Source: Promerops cafer (lineage: Eukaryota; Chordata; Aves; Passeriformes; Nectariniidae). From it: 64,000 nt of DNA. The DNA lies in the NCBI GenBank assembly GCA_013398275.1, contig VZSE01015207.1, forward strand, positions 1-64,000. Reading direction: 5' to 3'. The position numbers were made by a program, and so were the translations under genes. How positions within the stretch are numbered: position 1 is the stretch's first letter; every line of letters begins with the position of its first letter. Of this stretch, positions 35,793-45,705 are shown in pieces. The notes under the pieces are model-generated. The model saw only the letters and a list, made by a program, of their open reading frames with translations, ran no database searches and was not told the origin of the DNA.

Positions 35793-38134
35793 TCTGCTGT
35801 GGCCATTGGTCCTCTGATGCAATTGCTGGTATTTATTTAAAATGGTGGTACTAAAATGAGGGAAATCAAGAATTTTTATGCTGCAAAGTATTCCGCTATT
35901 ACGATTTTTTTCATCTTCATACTGGAAAAGGGTCAATAAAATTTTAAAAAGTAATAAAAAATGAATAGAAGTTCATGGCACAAATATGACAGGAAAGTAC
36001 TGTGAGGTGGAAATGCTTTCCTCACATTTCTGCAGAGCACACTGAGTCATCCCCACCCAAAATGTTCCCATTTCAGGAACTGCAGACCAGCAAGGTAGAA
36101 AGTAAAACTACAAATGATAGAGCTGGAACAGTTTCAAAGCGTAATCCCCTAATTAATCCAAATAACGAGTATTTAGTACAAAAAAGCCTTTTAAAATCAT
36201 GCCATCCTAGGACACATCCGTGCTTTTCCTTAGCCTTTAAATAGCTCCCTGGCTGGATTTCCATGCCAGTTCAGCTTAGCCTGCTTCCTTTTTCTTTCTT
36301 GCATTTTTTTTTTTCCAATAATTCTTTCTTTCAATAGCTCCTTCACATATTTCATTAACATTGTGTCTTATTAAAATCCTTTTTCAGTGATTAGAATTTT
36401 AAATGTGTGTTTAAAGAGAAACCAAAGAGATTAAATGAATGTTAACAGAATTTAAGACACTCCATTAGCAACTTTTTGCCATATTTGTAAAATTCATGAA
36501 GCAATGTGTTTAATTATAGATGCTGATGGACTCCAGGTTATAGGCTCTACAAGTGAGTTAACATCATGTGTTTAGTTTAAGGCTGAACAGTGCATCAGTC
36601 TTCATGTTTTCTGCAATGTCATTCATCAGTGCTGTCAAAGTCACGTGGATCCATTTATCAGCCAGTTAATGACCATTTACAGAGGAGATAATCAGAAGGT
36701 TTGGTCACCTCTCCCTGCATCTTTTGCATCTATTCCCTGTTTTTCTGAATTCATGTTTTTCCAGCACCTCAGGAGCCGCATTGGTGCACGTTCCTGCGCT
36801 TGAAGAGTCTCAAAATAGCAGAGAAATAAAGTCCAAGTCATGGGAGGAAGTGAGGCAATTCAACCCCAAATGTATTTTCCCTAGGATTCCAATAAAGCAC
36901 TTTAACTCCCTGCAGGCCTTCACAACTCACGAGCCAGTGTTTCCTGGCCTTAAAACCCACCTGCCACCATGGGGTTCTGAGCTTCCTGTCCCCAGTTTAA
37001 AGCTTCATCTAAACTTAGGAGCGATTTGGGTAGCAGTGCTCTAACAGGAGAGGGACAGGTGCCCACTGGAGCCCCAGCCTAATGACACACTGTGAATGAG
37101 CTCCACCTCTGCCCACAAGAATTAGGATTTTGAGCAGGCGTGCTCCCTCTATTCCCAGGTTGTCTCACCCCATTTCAGCCCGGTCATGCTGATGCCCAGT
37201 CACAAATTGCTGGGTTGTTCCTTTATTAACCCTGGGCAGGACAGATTTCAGTCTGTACTTTGTGAGTTAAAGCCTCAGCTGCCTGATGTCAGCTGGAGAA
37301 TGGAGCAATGTGAAGGTAATCACTTACCTTCTGGCTTTCAAGGCTTTTTTCCCTGTTTTTATATCTTTGTAATTCTGCTCTCAAAAATAAGTTTGTTCTG
37401 TGTGAGCCATGAATTTGGGGACTGCCTGTCATAGGTGGCTTAATGCTGGGTTTGCAGGCTCTCTATATTCTCCTGATCCTGATTAACAGTCTTCCTGCTA
37501 CTGTTGCCGGGAAGTTATCCACTATAACAATTTCACTGGAGAATGGGATTTCATCAAAATGTATTACAGGAGTGTGCCAGTTTCAAAAACTTTAATCAGA
37601 AAAGGGATCTTGGAGCCAGGAAGGTATTTTGTGTTGAAAAGACACACTGTGTTGAATGCAGGTGTATTCTCAGTTCATAAGCTCTTTTCACAATTTTTTC
37701 CTACTTGGCAAAGCTACTGCTGGAAAAGTTTAGTTCTTCTTTCATCCCAGCTCTCGGCACAGCCACAGTGGGCACTGTGCAGGGGTCAGTTTCCCTGTTG
37801 AAAGCAGTCCTGTGGTGGTACTTGTCACACTGCAAAGTCTGGCTAATTATTTAATGAGATCTTAAAAACATAGAGAGAAAAAAAAACCAACCCAACAATC
37901 AAGTCTGCTGAGGCAAGTGTGGAACACTCAGCGCAAACAGAGCCTCGAGGCAGCTCATCACGTTTGTGCCACTGTCCTCTCAGCAATGGGCAGCCATGGG
38001 CATCTCGCTGGCACTGCCCCACGGCTCCAGACTTCTCTCCTGAAACAAAGAAAGTCCTCAAACCCTCATCAGCCATAGTGTGGCAGCAGCAGCAGGGCAG
38101 TGCCTGTCCCCTGTGCACTGCTGAGGCACCTCCA
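35793..38134. other. AT-rich non-coding DNA, possible conserved element
   Basis: 36300-36690 is AT-rich, complex and free of repeats, with 'gatgctgatggactccaggt' and 'tgtttaattatagatgctga'. It is the longest block in the window with the texture of a vertebrate conserved element. No gene is seen in the whole stretch. Confidence 0.4.
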
Positions 38135-38262
38135 GTCCTGAGTCCAGTTCTGGGCCCCTCCTGAGGGAAGGACCTGGAGGGGCTGGAGCGTGTGCTTGCA
38201 GCCCCTGGAGCAGCCCCTGACGTGGCAGTCGTGAAGCTGGGCCTAGCCCTGGAGGGGAGCAC
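38135..38262 (+). mobile_element. CR1 LINE internal fragment
   Basis: The forward sequence resembles the CR1 segment just 3' of the reverse-transcriptase frame: 'agttctgggcccctcctgag', 'ggaaggacctggaggggctg' and 'gagcgtgtgcttgcagcccc'. It then departs from the consensus and a minisatellite follows 75 bp later. Confidence 0.7.
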
Positions 38263-38337
38263 GGCTCTGCACCACGGTGTCAGGGGGACTCCTCAACAGT
38301 CACTGTGCTCAATCTGTGCCAAACCCAGCTCGTCTCT

Positions 38338-38632
38338 GGGCCCACAGGGGTACAGTGCCCGTGTTTTGGGTTCTGGGCCCACAGGGGTACAGTGCCCGTG
38401 TTTTGGGCTCTGGGCCCACTGGGGTACAGTGCCCGTGTTTTGGGCTCTGGGCCCGCTGGGGTGCAGTGCCCGTGTTTTGGGCTCTGGGCCCACTGGGGTA
38501 CAGTGCCCGTGTTTTGGGCTCTGGGCCAGCTGGGGTGCAGTGCCCGTGTTTTGGGCTCTGGGCCCGCTGGGGTACGGTGCCCGTGTTTTGGGCTCTGGGC
38601 CAGCTGGGGTGCAGTGCCCGTGTTTTTGGGAC
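38338..38632. repeat. 37-bp minisatellite, 8 copies
   Basis: Units start 'gggcccac' or 'gggccag' and contain 'tacagtgcccgtgttttggg'. Starts are at 38338, 38375, 38412, 38449, 38486, 38523, 38560 and 38597. Variation is limited (cacagg/cactgg/cgctgg/cagctgg and tacagt/tgcagt/tacggt). The unit is not a multiple of three, yet no stop appears in any frame on either strand, which explains the four long overlapping open frames here. Confidence 0.97.
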
Positions 38633-38788
38633 CAGCCACCAGCATTCCTCGCTTTGGGCTCAGGCAGGGCGCTGCCCGTGTGGCTCTCCGGTGGGGAGCT
38701 GTGGCCACAGGGTGTAGTGCTGGCAGACTGAACTGGCACCTGGATCAGACAAGAAGGAAATATCAATAATACTGAACAATGTCCTTAA

Positions 38789-38870
38789 GATTTGGTCAGC
38801 TCTGAAGTGGTCAGGCAGTTGGACCAGAGGACTACTGTGGGTCCCTCCCAACGGAAATGTTCTATTATTC
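38789..38870 (+). mobile_element. CR1 LINE 3' terminal fragment
   Basis: The forward CR1 end reads 'tggtcaggcagttggaccag', 'ggactactgtgggtccctcc', then the ATTCT tail. The tail has grown directly into the pentamer array that follows. Confidence 0.75.
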
Positions 38871-39000
38871 TATTCTATTCTATTCTATTCTATTCTATTC
38901 TATTCTATTCTATTCTATTCTATTCTATTCTATTCTGTTCTGTTCTGTTCTGTTCTGTTCTGTTCCGTTCCGTTCCGTTCCGTTCCGTTCCGTTCCATTC
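38866..39000. repeat. Pentanucleotide array with motif succession: TATTC, TGTTC, CGTTC
   Basis: There are 14 TATTC units (38866-38935), then 6 TGTTC units (38936-38965), then 6 CGTTC units (38966-38995) and one CATTC. Each block differs from the previous one by one base of the unit, with no mixing between blocks. The array begins at the CR1 ATTCTATG-type tail, which probably seeded it. Confidence 0.98.
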
Positions 39001-41142
39001 CCTTTTGTAATAATGTAAAAAATAAAAGAACTGCTGTTCTCGTTCTCCATGATGCTTTTTGTTCCCTGAACATCTTCTTTGAGTTAAAAAAACCCCAAAC
39101 AAGCAACAAACTGTGAGGACTAACTGAGGCCAGAAGAGCCCCTCGGGGGTGTCTGGCTCAGCTGGCCACTCCAGCGCAGGCTGGCTGTGCAGTGAGCCCA
39201 GGCTGCCCAGGGTTGAGCTTTTGCCCCCCAGGCTGCTGGGCTTGGCCCAAGTCAGGCACTGCTGGAGCCACAGGAAAACCAGGCTCATGGAGAGATGGGC
39301 TCCTGACCTGACGCTCTGCAGACCATGAGCATTTACAAAAATCAGGGCAGTTGCATGAAAATCTCTGACTAGAATCCAGATTTTAGTTCCAGTTGCTTCT
39401 CTTCAGAATGAGCTCTTCTGAGTTTTGTCACTGTATTTGATCCCATATATTCCATCCACCGATTTTTCCTCTTTCTGTTCTTGTCGGTCTCCTGATTAGT
39501 GGTGACATCATTCTTTGGTTTTGCTGTTGAAGAACATTTTATAATAAAAATCAGTATCTCAGCCAGATAAAAATAATCCTTGGTTTAGTGCCCATGGATT
39601 TATTAATGTGGCTCCCTGTCTCTGCTATTGATGTTAAGTCTGATGTATTTTTAAAAATCTCTTACAAAGATCACTGAATATGAGTCCCTGTCTGTTATAG
39701 ATACTCAGTATGGGAGCATTTCAGAAGGAGAAGAGAAAGCATGAAAGCCACAGCAGGATTTATTACCTGGGTACAAGTACCTGGCACGTGAGGGGACGGT
39801 CCCCTCAGTTCTGCCTTCGGAAGTCACTGTGAGTAGTGGTGCTCCCAGACACTGGTGCAGAGAAGCCCCTTCCTGTCAATATCACCCATTTTCACATTAA
39901 ATGCACCCAGAAATGGCTTTGATGGTGTTATCAGTGGATATATAACTACAGCAAAGAGAGGGAGGTGCCTATGGGCGTATTTAGCACAAAAACTCAGTCT
40001 CTCGAAAAATTGTCTGGAGAGAAGGCAGGGAAGAGTGAGGCCAGCGGACGTTGTGCTGCTCTTTAAACAAGGCTTTATTAGGCAGATATTTAAAGAGGAG
40101 TTGCTGAGATCAGTCATGGGCAGAGCAGCTCCCTGGGGCGCGGGTCGCAGCCCCACGACCGCAGCCGTCAAGCCCTCCCTTTGACACAGATCGGTGTAAG
40201 AGGAGCTGCTGCCATCGGCCCCGCTGCTCCTGCCGTTCAGCCTCCCGCCGCTGCCCTAATCCTCTCTTTGTCACTTAATTGCCGGCTGCTAAAATTGCTT
40301 CCTCTGGGCCTCTGCTCAGCCCCGGCTGTCGCAGCACTTGTGCCTTTCGTGTCCCAGGCCCGGCTGTAGAGGAAGTTTTGGGGTCCCCTCTCGTTGCTGC
40401 CCAGCTTGGCCTGCCCAGGACCTCAGGGGGAGCGCTGGCGTGGGGACAGGTGCCCTAAAGGGGCACAGGTTGTACCCCACTGTTCAAGCTGGCTCTGGTT
40501 GATCCCCCAGGGACGGTGTGTTTGAGTGCAGCTGCACCTCAGTGTTCACAGTGGTCAGCTTTGTCTGAAACAGACAGGTTCTCTTGCATGAAGAAGTAAA
40601 ATCCTGAATTCCTGGCCTGCTGGTGCCACAGAGAAGATAAAGAGAGAGCTGGTGCCAGCTGTGGGAAGATCCTGGCTTTTGGAGGGTGAGAAGGACATCC
40701 CACAACTTGGTCAACATGTCATGGACGAAGCTTGAGGGATGTGGTACCAGGCTGAACACGAGATGATGTGACATCTGCCACTCCCCACTTCTCCCTTTCC
40801 ATTTTTGGAGCTTGTCACATTGTGCCCTATGTTCCCCTGCAGCTGTAGCATCTCCAGGGGATGGGAAGGATCTAAAAGGAGAAGTGGACGGATGGCTTCA
40901 GTCCTGAGCAAACACGGGGACACGTTATCTGCCTGTGTTAGCAGGTAGCCAGCCATTACCCACCTGGCACTGCCTGTGCCACCATGTCCCACAGCCAGCC
41001 AGCCACAGCCCAGCCCAGCGGCCACCACGGGTGTCCAGATGCCACTGTGGCCCTCAGGTGCTCTGGAGGCTCGAGAGCATCCTGTGGCTGAGCCTTGGCA
41101 AAAGCCCCGGGGTGTTGGTGAGTGCTGGGGGTCTGGAGCTTG
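39001..41142. other. Non-coding DNA with moderately CpG-containing patch
   Basis: 40130-40370 is enriched in CpG ('ggggcgcgggtcgcagcccc') and holds 'tgtcacttaattgccggctg', a CACTTAATTG word of the type bound by NK-class homeodomains. No gene is recognised. The rest is ordinary. Confidence 0.45.
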
Positions 41143-41278
41143 GTGGGGACAGCAGCTCCGTGGGGACAGCAGCTCAGTGGGGACAGCAGCTCAGAGGGGA
41201 CAGCAGCTCAGAGGGGACAGCAGCTCGGTGGGGACAGCAGCTCAGAGGGGACAGCAGCTCAGAGGGGACAGCCAGCAG
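41143..41278. repeat. 17-bp minisatellite, 8 copies
   Basis: The unit is 'gtggggacagcagctca' or its 'gagggg' and 'ctcc' variants, with starts every 17 bp from 41143 to 41262. All three forward frames stay open through it, so overlapping frames repeat every 17 residues. Confidence 0.95.
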
Positions 41279-42771
41279 ATCTCCTCACCGAGGGCCAGCG
41301 CTGCCTTCAGAGCTGTTTGCATCACGCCATTGATGTCAGCTCGGAGACGGCTCATTGCCTTAATTGGGCCTGTTCCAGTCCACATGAGGAGAAGAGATAC
41401 TAAATATGTTCACTTCCTTCCTTAAAAATACTAAAATAGGAAAAAGAATATAAAGTCTTGGTGCCTAATTAAGCAAGTAAGTTTCTGCTAAGGTGTTTTC
41501 TGAAATTTTGGCCAAGGTTAACTCCTTAAAAACTGCTAAAGACACACTCCACATTGTCTTTGCCTCTGTAGGTTCATTTTTGCATTAGTACCTCCTTTCA
41601 TAACTAGTGCAAATATAATCTTCCGTCTGTTTACAAAAAGAGAAAAATATATTTTGTTCCAACATAATGTCATTAAAAATTAATATTTTAGAGCCAAGTT
41701 TATTGCTGGAGGGGCTTTATTTTTTCAGGATTATTCTCTCTTGTTCCATAAAATTAAAGGGCAGCGAAGATATCAAGTACTTTCTAATACCATCAAAGAA
41801 TTGACCGGTTTAATTGACATTTCTAAATAAGATTAATTTAGCACTTGAGAGAGATGAAAGATTGATAGGTCAGGAAAGTAAAGGCTGGAGTTTATAAACA
41901 TGACACAACGTGGGCTCCAAATGCCTGGCTGATCTCTTTGAGCGTGGTCTGAGCAGACTCTTGAGACAATAATTCAGCCTGGATCTTGTTTTGTCTTGAT
42001 CCTGGGTGGAATGGGGAATGACACTCATTGCACATTTTGCTGAGCTGTGGATACTTTGGGACGGAGGAGCCCAGTGCAGTGCCAGAAGTGCTGAGGCCGC
42101 CACATCCCCGTGAGTGATCTGAGCAGTGTGGAGGTGAAAGCCTGGTGTCGAAGGACATGCGTACACAGAAAGTGAGATATATTATTTTTCTTCCCTGCAC
42201 AGAGGGCCATCTCCTGAGCTAATGCTTGCAATTTAAATACACCACCAAGGATTAATATCCTTCTGTTTTAGGCAAGGACTGCTTGCTATGAATGATGGGA
42301 TTATTGTATATTTGAGTATGTCTGAAATAGCACACTCAGATCACCCTCAGAATTCAAAAGATACGACAGTGGTAGGAGATGCAAGGCTTTTTCTTGTTCC
42401 CCTTTCTTTCTCTTTCAGAGGAAGAATCACAGCTGAAATGCTGAACAACCCAAAGTATTCCTTAAAGTTCATTGTAGATGGAATAAATGACCCATTCCTT
42501 AGAGGTCATCCCAGCTGTATGGTATCATCTTCAGCTTCATTATGTTTTCTCCTCAGGTGTAGAAGGATATGCTGGCTGATCAGTATTTTCCAGACATTGC
42601 TCAGACCAACTTTTCTTTGAAGTCTGTTATGAAGAGCAAAAATGCTTTAAATTCAGGGATCTGGGTGTTTTGCCATGGTGAGAGCAGCGAGGTCAGCAGA
42701 GCTTGGGGTGGGGCCACCAGAGGAGGATCCCCCCCTCTGCCACAGATGTGCCAGGACCTCGAACCTGGGGG
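41279..42771. other. AT-rich non-coding DNA
   Basis: 41400-41870 is AT-rich without repeats and could hold regulatory sequence. At 42390-42420 a pyrimidine run ends in 'tctctttcag', a good acceptor context, followed by an open segment ending 'ccttagaggtcatc' near 42507. No protein family is recognised, so an exon is only a possibility. Confidence 0.4.
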
Positions 42772-43240
42772 CCATCCTGGGCTCCCCATGACAGAAAAGA
42801 CATTGAGGGCTGGAGCGTGTCCAGGGCAGGGAATGGAGCTGGGAAGGGTCTGGAGCCCCAGGAGGAGCAACTGAGGGAGCTGGAAAGGGGCTCAGCCTGG
42901 AGAAAAGGAGGCTCAGGGGGACCTTCTGGCTTTCTACAGCTCCGTGGCAGATGGGTGGAGGCAGGGGGGCTTGGGTGCTTTTCTCAGCAAAGACACAACA
43001 GAACAAGAGGAGGAGGTTTAGGTTGGATGTTGGGAAGAATTTCTTCCTGGAAAGGACTGTAGAGCCCTGGCACAGCTGCCCAGGGCAGGGGTGGAGTCCC
43101 CATCCCTGGAGGGATTTAAAAGCCGTGTAGATGTGTCACTTGGGGTCAGTGGTGGGCTTGGCAGTGCTGGGGGAATGGTTGGACTTGATGGGCTCAGAGG
43201 GATCTTCCAACTGGGACGATTCAGTGATTCAATGAGTTAT
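42772..43240 (+). mobile_element. CR1 LINE, long 5'-truncated copy
   Basis: The forward CR1 is continuous for about 470 bp: 'tgggctccccatgacagaaa', 'gacattgagggctggagcgt', 'gaaggggctcagcctggaga', 'ttaggttggatgttgggaag', 'gccctggcacagctgcccag', 'gatttaaaagccgtgtagat', 'atggttggacttgatgggct' and tail 'gattcagtgattcaatga'. Same broad subfamily as 9833-10090, but longer and better preserved. Confidence 0.97.
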
Positions 43241-43421
43241 GAAGGGAGAGAGCAGTTCCCCATCCAGCTGTACTTGTGATTATTCTCTGGTTCTGGAGAG
43301 GGAAGGTCCGTGTGGCCAGCCCAGCCCACGGCCCTGTGAGCAGAGCGAAGCCAAAATCCCCACCGGTCACCAGTGGGTGATTGCCAGTGGTGCCCAGTGA
43401 GTGCCGTGCTGCCAGGCTCTG

Positions 43422-43740
43422 CCAGGCCCCGAGGGATCACCCAGCTCCGAGGGATCACCAGGCCCCGAGAGATCACCAGGATCTGAGGGATCACCAGGCT
43501 CTGAGGCCCTGCCAGGCTCTGAGGCCCTGCCAGGCTCCGAGGGATCACCAGGCTCCGAGGGATCACCAGGTTCCAAGGCATCACCAGGTTCCAAGGCATC
43601 ACCAGGTTCCAAGGGATGACCAGGCTCTGAGGGATCACCAGGTTCCAAGGGATCACCAGGCTCTGAGGCCCTGCCAGGCTCTGAGGCCCTGGCAGGCTCT
43701 GGGGCCCTGCCAGGCTCTGAGGCCCTGCCAGGCTCGGCGG
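43422..43740. repeat. 18-bp minisatellite, about 17.5 copies in strict register
   Basis: Units begin 'ccaggc' or 'ccaggt' every 18 bp from 43422 to 43728 with no register change. Two suffix types alternate in patches, 'gagggatca' and 'gaggccctg'; a third variant has 'ccaaggcatca'. Frames are open on both strands. One forward frame reads as Gly-X-Y triplets, which follows from the unit and is not evidence of a collagen. Confidence 0.97.
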
Positions 43741-45087
43741 AAGGCAGCATTTACCCGATGATGCACTGGAGTGCACGATGCAAGTGGTGATCTTTAAAGT
43801 GCTCAATGAAGTACACCGAAATGCTGCGAAACAACTGTTCTTAAGCGACTTCTGGGGACATGGCTTTGAAAATATGAGTTTCATTTCTTTTGTGTGGTGT
43901 TCCAGGTCAGCGGGCCTTTGTTCCGCTCCTGTGAGCCCTCGCTGGAACGACTGCCGTTGCTCATCCTGCTTTGATTGTTCCCAGCTTTATTTAAGAAGCT
44001 GCTCTCTGCAGATCATTTAATGAGGAGGATTTCCTCATGCAGGAAAGCTTCCATCTTTCTCTTTTAAGTGTCAGGGTGGATGTTTCCTCGGCTGAACAGG
44101 AACCGTATTTAACTGTTGTGTTTATTTCTCAGCAGTGGAGCTTCCCTCCTTGGGTTCAGTGTGAGGGGACAGTTTAGCATCTCCCTTGGAAACATTTTAA
44201 AGAAAGGAGAGAAATACTTGCAGACCCTGTGCAAAGTGCCTCTCACCAGAGATGCATCCATCTCACTCAGGATCCTGTTTGGCTACTTTGGGGCTGGTTT
44301 TGATTAGTGATTCACTAAAGCCATTGCTATTCCCTTTACAGATAATCTGAGGTTCTCACACAGTACTATCAGGAGTGGAAAGCCAAGAAATTGCATGAGA
44401 ATTGGGAAAGAAATAAGGCTGAAGGTACTGGGAAGGTTTAAAGAGACGTTTTAATTTCTTCCTGCCCTTTGGAAGGGATGAAATATGTAAGGAAAGGAGG
44501 AAAATGGGAAACAAAGTAGCAAGGGGACTAATCCAAGGCAGGGCTGGGTCACCTCTCCTGGTCTTCATGTGATGGGTTTGTGTGGGGAAGGAGCAGAGCC
44601 CAGATGCTACTTTGAGGTTGGTTCCTATGATCTTTTTTTATTATTAGTTTTTTCCTCTTTCTTTAAAGTGAAAAATTTTTCCTTGGAAACTAAAAGGCAA
44701 ATCACAGCAACTGAAATGCAGGCTCTGTTTGATCTTTGTTTTATACCCAGGTAAAAACTACCTAAAATCGGTTTATTTAGTATTTTCCTTGCTTTTCAAC
44801 ATGTTTTTACAGTCCAAAATGCAAATTTACCCTCTGTAAGAAGTTGGGATGAAGAGATGCTCCAGCATCAGCTCCAGCTCTCTGCTATAAATGTTGCAAG
44901 GAAAACAATGTTATTTTTATGCAAAGCTGCTGCAGATACGTCTCTGTGCTCGGTTTCACTGGCTCTCACAGAATGAAGGAAAAAGAGGTTTTTAAATCCC
45001 ACTCAAGGCCAGTTGCCATCCAGCCTCCTGCGGGAATGGAGTTTTTTTGCACCCAAATATTGACTGGAGAGCTATTAATGCAGAAGT
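43741..45087. other. Single-copy non-coding DNA
   Basis: No gene or recognised repeat. Pyrimidine runs before AG occur (near 43885-43905) without a recognisable exon following. Confidence 0.5.
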
Positions 45088-45498
45088 TACAGAACCATAG
45101 AATCATGGAAACATTTATGCTGGAAAAGCCCTCTAAGAGCAGCAAGTCCAACCATCAGCCACCATGTCCACCACTAAACCACGGCCTCAAATGTCACATC
45201 CATGTGGTTTTTTTAATTCCACCACTGCCCTGGCAGCATATGCCAGGATTAGACAGTCCTTGCCATGAAGAAATTTCCCCTATTATCACACCTGAGCCTG
45301 CCCTGGCCCAGCCTGGGGCCGTTCCCTCTGCTCCTGTCCCTGTTCCCTGGAGCACAGCCCGACCCCCCCGGCTGTCCCCTCCTGGCAGGGAGTTGTGCAG
45401 AGCCACAAGGGCCCCCCTGAGCCTCCTTTTCTCCAGGCTGAGCCCCTTCCCAGCTCCCTCAGCTGCTTCTCATTGGACGTGTGCTCCAGCCCCTGTTA
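45088..45498 (-). mobile_element. CR1 LINE, long copy, left member of an opposed pair
   Basis: Reverse CR1 with tail 'agaaccatagaatcatggaa', then 'ctggaaaagccctctaagag', 'ggcctcaaatgtcacatcca', 'gaagaaatttcccctattat' and, further in, 'cccctgagcctccttttctc' and 'ccagctccctcagctgcttc'. Its 5' side ends within a few bases of the next CR1 copy, which runs the other way. Confidence 0.94.
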
Positions 45499-45502
45499 TT
45501 AT

Positions 45503-45705
45503 GGTGAGGCCCTGGCACAGGTGCCCAGAGCAGCTGGGGCTGCCCCTGCATCCCTGGCAGTGCCCAAGGCCAGGCTGGACACTGGGGCTGGAGCAGCCTG
45601 GGACAGTGGGAGGTGTCCCTGCCATGGCAGGGGGGGACAAAGGTGACCTTCAGGGTTCCTTCCAATCCAAACCCATCGGTGGCTCTGTGATTCTATGACT
45701 GGTGC
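45503..45705 (+). mobile_element. CR1 LINE 3' end, young subfamily, right member of an opposed pair
   Basis: Forward CR1 from 'gtgaggccctggcacaggtg' through 'gggacagtgggaggtgtccc' and 'ttccttccaatccaaaccca' to tail 'tctgtgattctatgact'. Its 5' end abuts the 5' side of the reverse copy at 45088-45498. Confidence 0.96.

Noticed and set aside
38280..38769. Overlapping long open frames on both strands
   Set aside because: They are by-products of the 37-bp array, which has no stop in any frame on either strand.
43401..43619. Collagen-like Gly-X-Y open frame
   Set aside because: It lies almost entirely in an 18-bp minisatellite, frames on the opposite strand are equally open, and there is no signal peptide or flanking collagen domain.
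44919..45698. 259-codon plus-strand frame
   Set aside because: It runs through two CR1 copies of opposite orientation; CR1 3' ends are non-coding and stop-poor.
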